The notes below the pieces were generated by a model. That model was not told the DNA's origin. It ran no database searches and was given only the letters and a program-made list of their open reading frames with translations. A stretch of 64,000 nt of DNA from a virus. This document shows positions 58,901-64,000 of this stretch, piece by piece. The stretch covers positions 1 to 64,000 of IMG/VR virus record IMGVR_UViG_3300028844_005067; one strand, written 5' to 3'. The first letter of the stretch is position 1; each line of letters starts with the position of its first letter. The translations under genes and the position numbers were made by a program.

Positions 58901-60805
58901 AATCTTGATGTCGCTTTCGTCTACATAGGTTTCAAAGTCCATCAATGCAAGAACGTTGCTTGAATCTTGGTCTTGTAATGAGAATCGTGTTCGCATAGGG
59001 TCTTCATCGCGAGTAAGTCCCCCGCGAACGATATATCCTGCCCCCGGATAGTGACTAAAATCTTTGGTGTTGACAACGCCTTTGCTCATGTTTGGACTAC
59101 CATTGATTACGGCTTCCTTGAGTCGTTCACGGTTTTCTTCAGTGACTTCTTCTTCTACTGTAACCGTCATACACGTTGAATATGAAACCCCTATTTCGTC
59201 TACGTCTAAATCTGGACTAGGAGTTAGCACCGAGTACGATACGCTGTTAACTGGCTTTGTTTGTACAATTCTACGCATACGTGATTTACCTCGGCCAACT
59301 CCCCCGAGTCGGTCCATCACGCCTTTGTAGTTGACGTTTTTCTTACGGCCTCGGTTATCGCGGATAGAATTCGAGCCTCCGCTTCCTACTTGCGATGTTT
59401 GGTTGGTAAGTACATGTGTACATGCACGGAATAGTTCACGCTGAAACCGCTGAATTACACCAACGTCATAGTTTCGCTGTCGGGCTTTGATAATTTTGTT
59501 GTTAACGAATACTACGTTACTATACAACTTAGATAGGTCGTTTAGGTCTATGTTCCCGTCGAGTGTAAAGGAGTTTGGCCTGATAGGGACAGGTGCAACG
59601 GGTAAACTAGTCCAATACATATGGGATGGTTTGTTATCCTTTCCGAATCCTAGATACTTGTGATGTTCCGATGGAATATTCTCTAGAATAGTATACACTG
59701 CACCCATGTCTAGTTTCTTTGGGCCTTCATACATTGGCTTGCTTGGTGTGGCTTGCCAAGTTTGGTATGCGTGGCTCCACAATATTTCTGGTGAGCGTTC
59801 TTCACAACGAGGACATGAAAATAGTTTGTTCTTGGTATCTTCTTTACTGTGGTTGTTCTTTACTTGCTCGCGCGTCAGTCGTGCGATTGATTCTGAACCG
59901 AATTGGTTCTGTTCGGTTTCAAACAAGTTATCTACTAGATATTCAATACCTTCTAGTTGTTCATCAGTTGCCCTGATATGATAACAGTGATGGCATACTA
60001 AATTGACTGTTCTACTTAGTGGGTATTGCATACTGGCGAGGTAGGAATTTCCACTTCGGAGGTAAAGGTAGTTTGGTATAGGTGCCGCCAATTCAATATG
60101 GCCAAAGTGACCCGGGCAACTCATCAACGGTACGTTCGTATTCTTCGTTAATCCACAGGTGTAACATTCCTCTCCTGTTTCAGCGGAACCCATTCTTGGG
60201 TCCATTACCCCGTGTTCGATTGGTAGCGGTTCTGTTCTTGATTGTGTATATGCTTCGTGTTCAAACACTTCAACGACTGACATCTGCCGTATTTCTTCAG
60301 GAGAAAGCATCGAAACTTCCAGTGTTTTTATTTTGGGTTCCCACAGATGGATGATTGATGCGCTATCATACGGCGCGATTTGTATTTCATAATTGAAATT
60401 TGCTGGCAGGATGGCCCCTCTAAAACCGTCTTTGGCTTCTTCTGCTTCGCCAAGTATAGGAGTCTGGTCTTCAATGTAAGGTGGGTCGTACGAGCCTTCG
60501 TCTTTTTCGGGGACTTCTTTTTCTTGCTCAATGCGACTTTCTACAAATTCGTCCCATGTTGGGCTCAGTTTGCACTTGACAATGACGAGGCGGTCCGCCC
60601 CTTCCCGTAGTCCTGCGCTGTTCGGATGGCGAAGTACCCATTTCTTTGCCGATGTTAGGGTCTTTGGGACCCATCTTGCCGCCCCGAAATTAAGTTCCAC
60701 GTAATTGCGGCCATTAATTTCTGAAGTGTAAATTTGTTCTTCGCGAACCGGCCACCAAAAGTGAGTGACCCTCCAGTCGATTTCTTCTTCTATTTCATCC
60801 ACCAT
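55952..60805 (-). CDS. rpoA: RNA polymerase largest subunit, single chain (Rpo1 A'+A'' type)
   Basis: 1617 aa covering regions normally split into A' and A'' in many archaea. Visible: clamp zinc site CYTCG with CPGHFGHIELA (near residue 210-235), lid/rudder region with LDVDEIGV, NRAPSLHRQSIMAF (usual NRQPSLH), catalytic loop N717-A-D-Y-D-G-D723 with all three metal-binding Asp, bridge-helix region GFIDNCYGTG ... SAAGRRSL (about 1103-1160), trigger loop GEAIGANAAANIGEP and LRSFHGGG (about 1282-1306). Many usually invariant residues differ (DGDQM reads DGDAG; AAQSIGEP reads AAANIGEP; KRVDFS is lost), showing long independent evolution. It should form a polymerase core with a second-largest subunit, absent from this window. 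Confidence 0.93.
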   Translation of the reverse strand: MVDEIEEEIDWRVTHFWWPVREEQIYTSEINGRNYVELNFGAARWVPKTLTSAKKWVLRHPNSAGLREGADRLVIVKCKLSPTWDEFVESRIEQEKEVPEKDEGSYDPPYIEDQTPILGEAEEAKDGFRGAILPANFNYEIQIAPYDSASIIHLWEPKIKTLEVSMLSPEEIRQMSVVEVFEHEAYTQSRTEPLPIEHGVMDPRMGSAETGEECYTCGLTKNTNVPLMSCPGHFGHIELAAPIPNYLYLRSGNSYLASMQYPLSRTVNLVCHHCYHIRATDEQLEGIEYLVDNLFETEQNQFGSESIARLTREQVKNNHSKEDTKNKLFSCPRCEERSPEILWSHAYQTWQATPSKPMYEGPKKLDMGAVYTILENIPSEHHKYLGFGKDNKPSHMYWTSLPVAPVPIRPNSFTLDGNIDLNDLSKLYSNVVFVNNKIIKARQRNYDVGVIQRFQRELFRACTHVLTNQTSQVGSGGSNSIRDNRGRKKNVNYKGVMDRLGGVGRGKSRMRRIVQTKPVNSVSYSVLTPSPDLDVDEIGVSYSTCMTVTVEEEVTEENRERLKEAVINGSPNMSKGVVNTKDFSHYPGAGYIVRGGLTRDEDPMRTRFSLQDQDSSNVLALMDFETYVDESDIKIEEMGFMEKKKLQKDFFTRWNRERRENMELEIGDIVGRHLINGDWGLFNRAPSLHRQSIMAFKVVPMKTKSIAFNPTICIPFNADYDGDAGKVHFVQSLESIKQAEEIMHLDKNVIHGRYGKLTVATDQDETSGLALMTMPIISRAGEFNLGVGYTTDEAIPFFNRSRTVKLLASAWYRTEDGGINYPTEVPEPDYKHSDGKMYWTGRLLLSSLIPDGINATFKGNNPERNSDGSIKRETTSKQLYNGEFKGKEIKETVVILDGQIIQGTLDKTAFGEGGASIAPAFFYLYGYEEGFKHMKKFIMQFTRMAFAAHLHVGYSIGTGDCSLMDFDVREEISRQYELAAKKMTEFQLAYDERRLEKLPDLNLQDRAEIRKNPLDWVEDKIKSIASEFEGYVTEYVSDKVGPSNPIQIAVRSKARGKPLNIQQMSAAYGQVAYGGKRPIFGINNHRVLPHYPVNGYPPEHPRNKGFIDNCYGTGMEPDQFWLASAAGRRSLAESSQGAIAKAGHLEYQLKRSLEDVVVDENQNAVDVRDGTIVSFNLGGDGLRPHHIRGDGHEQLSSKGKYIVLQPLLFEFDCKHGNNLAQPCGECAKSMNLDTIFSMVAHTGNSCDKLIEFLDGREILKPMATKLSKRYLQWFEESKCTPGEAIGANAAANIGEPIAQAGLRSFHGGGKFSSGGTVKGISRVVTISGGDNPDAFTLIYLKPEYTKTDAEAIARFCGEEYMDNIIDSVDYGTDTLSIVVDGSYMDAMGIDRGFTERQIRRVFGRDYPIEKSLKNGDELVIKVPDASAQELLIARDMLLSIRISGIDGAEFAVSEFDDELGLWRVRIRGPRIAKSSGLWKDVHELLGDFILPALSWTSEYWVVYQQLGLEAFLDCVYEQIDNQMNDELGGNGMGEFDHRYIQVMVDRIGQKGYPVTLTPDRGWGGAHSQSFLHASAGEAIFDKISAGATMQQTDQLRGMVESVTVGSIPRIGPDFRLD

Positions 60806-61505
60806 ACGATAACATCCTGATGGATAGTGTCAACCGGCGGGTAACCATGTAGGCTTCTTTCTCTTTATCACTGGACTTGCGGCGATTAATCACCAAATTC
60901 AGTAGCGGTCCGAGGTCAGTGACTTGTCCCGCCGGGACATTAACCACTCCGTTGTTAATCCTAGACAACCTGCCATCCATCAATAGGCGGTCGCCCACAA
61001 TCGCGGGTACCTCGTTCAGTGAACCTTCTGTAATCATGTTGTATTTTACTTCCAATGGGACAATGCTAAAGATTGTCGGGTTTCCATTAAACTGCAATAC
61101 GTAGTTTTCTTTGTCAATTGCTGAAGCGATTTCTGTTGGAGTCATTGTTGGTACAATATCAATTGTATACAAACCATATCCGAATGTGGGTCCATCCAAT
61201 GATACGGAATGTAGTTTACCTTGGAGTTCATCTATGTTGGCTTTGCAATCTCCCTCGACTGAAAGAATAGCGATGGGAGTGTTATCCCTCACAATCGTTG
61301 TGAGGTTTGATTCGTTGTCATTCCATGGTGTTTTCCCGAACTTTGTTCCCATGGACCTATTCGTTAGGAAGTGATGTGGTTCTAAGTGCATTCGGCTGAT
61401 TTCTCCGATACCGACAAATGGTACGGATTCCCTAAAATTAACGGCCCACAGGTTGCCGCTGGTCCGGGACATGGTTATCCGATGTGGTAATCGGACATAA
61501 ATCAA
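60795..61505 (-). CDS. unknown protein in the RNA polymerase operon
   Basis: 236 aa, overlapping the rpoA start by 11 nt and the RNase H end by 4. Start uncertain: TTG 61505 or ATG 61472. Mixed alpha/beta with GYGLYTIDIVPTMTP and FSIVPLEVKYNMI, and a basic C-terminus (RRKSSDKEKEAYMVTRR). I cannot match it to a known small RNA polymerase subunit, but operon position suggests a polymerase-associated factor. Confidence 0.6.
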   Translation of the reverse strand: MIYVRLPHRITMSRTSGNLWAVNFRESVPFVGIGEISRMHLEPHHFLTNRSMGTKFGKTPWNDNESNLTTIVRDNTPIAILSVEGDCKANIDELQGKLHSVSLDGPTFGYGLYTIDIVPTMTPTEIASAIDKENYVLQFNGNPTIFSIVPLEVKYNMITEGSLNEVPAIVGDRLLMDGRLSRINNGVVNVPAGQVTDLGPLLNLVINRRKSSDKEKEAYMVTRRLTLSIRMLSYGG

Positions 61506-61927
61506 CCTGCCATCGACTTAACCGCTAGGAAGTCTGCAAGTTCATTCATTCTATTCCCGGCGTGCGCTCTAACCCAGATATATTCTGGTTGAGTTCGTAG
61601 TTTCATATGCATCTTTTCGATACGTGATTTCAGTTGGACTAACTTGGGTGCTTTGATTTTATGTTCGCCGTTCATTCCCTTGACCACAAGTTGTGAATCG
61701 CTCTTGATTGTGATGTTGATATATTCCGGGACTTCTAGTCGTTCGTATATTTCTTCTAATGCTCTAACCACTGCATAGAACTCAGCGTAGTTGCTAGTTT
61801 CCTTCCCAATGTATTCTCCTAACAGGAAATCGATACCATCATAGTCACGATTAACAACCACAACACCAACACCTGCATCTCCGTGTTCTCCTTTTGAACC
61901 ATCAGTCCATACTTCGTACTTTACCAT
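61502..61927 (-). CDS. rnhA: ribonuclease HI
   Basis: 141 aa from ATG 61927 behind GGTGAGTGTC. WTDGSKGEHGDAG carries the first catalytic Asp, NYAEFYAVVRALE the Glu, IKSDSQLVVKGM the second Asp, and HAGNRMNELADFLA the last Asp. Complete RNase H fold of usual length. Removes RNA-DNA hybrids, such as replication primers or R-loops from viral transcription. Confidence 0.92.
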   Translation of the reverse strand: MVKYEVWTDGSKGEHGDAGVGVVVVNRDYDGIDFLLGEYIGKETSNYAEFYAVVRALEEIYERLEVPEYINITIKSDSQLVVKGMNGEHKIKAPKLVQLKSRIEKMHMKLRTQPEYIWVRAHAGNRMNELADFLAVKSMAG

Positions 61928-61932
61928 GACAC

Positions 61933-62184
61933 TCACCTGATGTTAGAAACGATTACTCGGTAATACGGAGTATCTGCTCCCCCAATCCTGCTTTTGCGTA
62001 GGATTTTGACCACCGAACCAATTTCTATTTCTTCTATTCCTTGTCTTTCTGCGGCAGAACGTAGTGCCGGGTCAGTCACTAAAAGACCCGGAAGTCGAGA
62101 ACGGTACGGGCCTAGTTCTGCTTCTGCTTCCTTTGATGTGAGGATAATGTGCATTGGCACGCGGCTATGATTTAGCGGGTCCAT
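61933..62184 (-). CDS. rpoH: RNA polymerase subunit Rpo5 (RpoH, Rpb5 C-terminal-like)
   Basis: 83 aa. HSRVPMHIILTSKEAEAELG, LPGLLVTDPALR and SVVKILRKSRIG followed by PYYRVIVS match the archaeal RpoH / eukaryotic Rpb5 C-terminal assembly domain (VPxH, LPxIxxxDP, GxVxxIxRxS, YYRxVV). Archaeal subunits have the same length. In cells this gene begins the rpoH-rpoB-rpoA operon; here it precedes rnhA and rpoA, a partly preserved order. Confidence 0.88.
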   Translation of the reverse strand: MDPLNHSRVPMHIILTSKEAEAELGPYRSRLPGLLVTDPALRSAAERQGIEEIEIGSVVKILRKSRIGGADTPYYRVIVSNIR

Positions 62185-62215
62185 GATACATGCGAGGAGT
62201 AACTAGGCTTTAATT

Positions 62216-62728
62216 TCACCAGTCTTCATCTTCATCTTCATCTTCATCTTCATCTTCATCATCAGAATTGAACTTCTTTAACAATGAAGTGATATCGTCT
62301 TCTTCATCGGCTTCGTCGGCCGCGAGGGAATCTTCGTCGCCCGAATCTTCGTCATCAGACTCTTCGTCATCAGAATCTTCGTCATCATCATCATCCCACC
62401 AATCGTCATCCTCATCGGTGTCCTCGTCGTCTGCTTCCTCGTCGTCTGCTTCCTCGTCGAGTTCGTCCCAGTTAAGGTCGTCGAAGTCTTCGTCCCAGTC
62501 TTCATCATATTCTGGTTCTTTCTGTTTCTTGGACCGCTTAGGTGTGGCCTTGGTTTTAGATTCGGTATCGTTGCCTTCCGAGTCCATCAAACCCAAATGT
62601 TTGGCGGTGATATCGGAGTTCTTTTTCATAGCGAGGCTTGGTTCTAACCAACCTTTCAGTTTCTTTTTGGCGCTCCCTTCGTTCATCGCCTTAACAGACA
62701 CATGAAGACTGTATGTGAATTGCTTCAT
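62216..62728 (-). CDS. acidic-tail protein, first gene of the RNA polymerase operon
   Basis: 170 aa. The N-terminal ~50 residues are basic (AMNEGSAKKKLKGWLEPS), followed by a Lys-rich linker and a tail of about 100 residues, nearly all Asp/Glu with Ser and Trp. The tail is encoded by GAT/GAA-rich short repeats. The charge pattern suggests a DNA mimic, a chaperone for basic proteins such as the Arg-rich core protein, or a polymerase-associated factor. Confidence 0.65.
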   Translation of the reverse strand: MKQFTYSLHVSVKAMNEGSAKKKLKGWLEPSLAMKKNSDITAKHLGLMDSEGNDTESKTKATPKRSKKQKEPEYDEDWDEDFDDLNWDELDEEADDEEADDEDTDEDDDWWDDDDDEDSDDEESDDEDSGDEDSLAADEADEEDDITSLLKKFNSDDEDEDEDEDEDEDW

Positions 62729-62750
62729 ACAAACAAGCAGGTTTCAACTC

Positions 62751-62790
62751 GGTTATGAATGTACTGATAATAACCTATAAGTTCATAACC
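62751..62790. promoter_or_regulatory. bidirectional promoter with inverted-repeat operator
   Basis: GGTTATGAA (62751-62759) and TTCATAACC (62782-62790) are perfect 9-bp inverted repeats flanking the TATA box CCTATAAGTT (62774-62783) of the + operon; read on the other strand, AACTTATAGG can serve the RNA polymerase operon. The RHH-like protein starting at 62814 is the obvious candidate to bind. Confidence 0.6.
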
Positions 62791-62813
62791 CACTTACTTA
62801 CAAGTTATCTTTG

Positions 62814-63017
62814 ATGGCAAGTGCCGCCGAGTGGGAGAAAGAGGTCTATACGACGATTCAGATTCGACGTTACGACAAATCTCGCCTTAGTGAACACGCT
62901 TTTCCACGCGAACCAAGTTGGCGAACTATCGGTAGAATGCTGGATATCATGGAACTAATGGAATCATACGGCGGCTGGTGGGCCATCAAACGCAAGTTAG
63001 ATACTGAGGAGATATAA
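62814..63017 (+). CDS. RHH-like small regulator
   Basis: 67 aa from ATG 62814 (a TTG precedes). TTIQIRRYDKSRLSEHAF followed by a helix (WRTIGRMLDIMELM) fits a ribbon-helix-helix DNA-binding fold. Short or no leader after the TATA box. Overlaps the next start by 1 nt (TAATG). Likely controls the divergent promoter in front of it. Confidence 0.55.
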   Translation: MASAAEWEKEVYTTIQIRRYDKSRLSEHAFPREPSWRTIGRMLDIMELMESYGGWWAIKRKLDTEEI

Positions 63018-63277
63018 TGGCAAAATACAAGCGCATCGTGAAGCACATCGAGGCTTCATTCAGACGGGTAATGGAACGAGAAGGAGTAGAAGAGGTCAAT
63101 ACTCGTCAGATTCAAGACGAGTATAACCTCGCGAGCAACTACGGTATTACAACTCAACGGCTCACTAACCTACTACAACGACGTCCACAATTCAAACAGG
63201 TACGAACTGAAAGTATCACCGGAACGAATAGACAGACTACCTACTGGAAACTGTCAGATATCGAACAAAACATGTAA
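63017..63277 (+). CDS. winged-helix-like protein
   Basis: 86 aa. Helices with SFRRVMEREGVEEVNTRQI and GITTQRLTNLLQRRPQF followed by a beta hairpin ending TYWKLSD. Same architecture as the protein at 44935-45258, thus probably a paralogue. DNA binding likely. Confidence 0.6.
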   Translation: MAKYKRIVKHIEASFRRVMEREGVEEVNTRQIQDEYNLASNYGITTQRLTNLLQRRPQFKQVRTESITGTNRQTTYWKLSDIEQNM

Positions 63278-63347
63278 ATTGCTAGGGTATCGATAGCCCT
63301 CAAAACGCTATAATAATGAGGAGGGGACACAGTCCCTAACTCAGGAG

Positions 63348-64000
63348 TTGATTAAAGCAAAACAAAGCAAACAACAAAACAATGAATTTAACCTAAGAAT
63401 TATACTACCAAGACGTAGTAAGGAATTAACAAGACTTGACCAACAAAACGCCTTGAAGATTATATCTTCATACGGTGGGTTGAGAAGTGTAAATTGCAGT
63501 GGGATAACATTCACCAATAATAGAAAGATGAAGATGTGTATAGATGGTACAGACGCAAAGCCCCGTAAAAGGGGGTCTAGGCGCGCGGCCCGTATCAAGA
63601 ACTCAGTTTTTACAAACTGTAAGTTTGATTGTCACATCACCAACTTCGTGAAACATAAGAAAATCAAGACACCCGGTGGTGTTATTGAGAACTGTGATTT
63701 TACTAAGGCCGTATTTACTGGCCTTATCTACAAGGTGATGTTCCGAGATTGCGATTTTCGGAGTGCTGACCTATCAAAGGCAGAACTCAAATCTGTACAG
63801 TTCGTAAACTGTAACTTTAGAGGTTCCAAACTACCGAACAAGGGAGATGGTGAGAAAGCCATCGACTATCGAAACACACTAGGTAATCATAATCGTAACC
63901 CGTTTAACTGGGAAAAGCGAAATCTTGAACGAATCAAGTATGATAAAAACGCTAAAGGCATGAACCCTGACAAGGTTGCCCGAAAGCACCTTAATTCTAA
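63348..64000 (+). CDS. pentapeptide-repeat protein, 3' partial
   Basis: Open frame from after TAG near 63288 through the window end, in the phase of 63348 (a TTG with AGGAG beside it; true start uncertain). Repeats such as FTNCKF, VIENCDFTKAVF, FRDCDFRSADLSKAEL and FVNCNFRGSKL have the A(D/N)LxX rhythm of right-handed quadrilateral beta-helices. A basic linker precedes them. Such proteins can mimic DNA or act as scaffolds. The opposite-strand frame here is a shadow. Confidence 0.65.
   Translation, partial: MIKAKQSKQQNNEFNLRIILPRRSKELTRLDQQNALKIISSYGGLRSVNCSGITFTNNRKMKMCIDGTDAKPRKRGSRRAARIKNSVFTNCKFDCHITNFVKHKKIKTPGGVIENCDFTKAVFTGLIYKVMFRDCDFRSADLSKAELKSVQFVNCNFRGSKLPNKGDGEKAIDYRNTLGNHNRNPFNWEKRNLERIKYDKNAKGMNPDKVARKHLNS

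Noticed and set aside
63341-63598. 85-codon - strand frame at the right end
   Set aside because: Shadow of the pentapeptide-repeat gene on the + strand.
1-64000. CRISPR array, insertion sequence or rRNA
   Set aside because: No regularly spaced direct repeats, no transposase with terminal repeats and no rRNA-like sequence were seen. The Cas4-like nuclease stands alone.

Overview
The window looks like part of the genome of a large archaeal double-stranded DNA virus (or a virus-like replicon). It is almost fully coding: short genes overlap by 1-4 nt or sit a few bases apart, and many starts follow a GGTGA-type Shine-Dalgarno in which the TGA is also the stop of the gene before. The archaeal signature comes from a TFB (TFIIB homologue), a group II chaperonin, a B-family DNA polymerase with archaeal/eukaryotic motifs, an RpoH/Rpo5 subunit, a single-chain RNA polymerase largest subunit, a tRNA-Arg with encoded CCA, and TATAAG boxes about 25-40 nt before several starts. 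The host lineage cannot be fixed from the sequence. The first gene runs in from the left edge and the last runs off the right edge, so the element is longer than 64 kb.

Region 1 (1-17.1 kb, + strand) holds giant multi-domain proteins: a HAD phosphatase chain, a 983-aa protein, a 1478-aa LigD-like PrimPol + ATP-dependent ligase + JAB chain, and a 1528-aa JAB + HD + guanylate-kinase-like + DUF5824-like + ADP-ribosyltransferase-like chain. These are strung together with a recurring x-Asn-Pro-x motif that I read as a possible maturation site. They lead into a membrane-anchored metzincin, a HerA/FtsK-type packaging ATPase and an N-formylglutamate-amidohydrolase-like enzyme.

Region 2 (17.2-42.1 kb) is mostly the virion module: an extremely Arg/Lys-rich core protein with a hydrophobic C-terminal half, several beta-rich capsid candidates, many small one- or two-helix membrane proteins, a fibre protein, a chaperonin, an Arf/Ras-like small GTPase beside membrane proteins, and a SWIB-domain protein. 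No terminase, portal, tape measure or HK97-type protease is visible. Together with the packaging ATPase and the membrane proteins this suggests a tailless, membrane-containing particle.

Region 3 (42.1-44.3 kb) is a hinge: structured RNA candidates, tRNA-Arg(GCG), Cys-rich microproteins and a serine recombinase with palindromic sites upstream. Region 4 (44.3-55.6 kb, + strand) is the replication and early module: zinc microproteins, winged-helix, HNH and Cas4-like nucleases, a degenerate resolvase, a CHC2 zinc-finger protein, TFB and PolB. Region 5 (55.9-62.7 kb, - strand) is a transcription operon: acidic protein, Rpo5, RNase HI, an unknown protein and the Rpo1-like largest subunit. It faces PolB across a 300-bp region that can fold into a three-way junction. 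Region 6 (62.8-64 kb) starts a divergent + strand operon of small regulators and a pentapeptide-repeat protein.

A coherent reading is that the virus brings its own promoter-recognition factor and at least part of its own RNA polymerase, replicates with its own PolB, packages arginine-rich condensed DNA with a HerA-type motor into a membrane capsid folded with its own thermosome, and may carry repair and nucleotide enzymes as processed polyproteins. The gene identities marked with high confidence rest on visible motifs; the lifestyle statements are inference.
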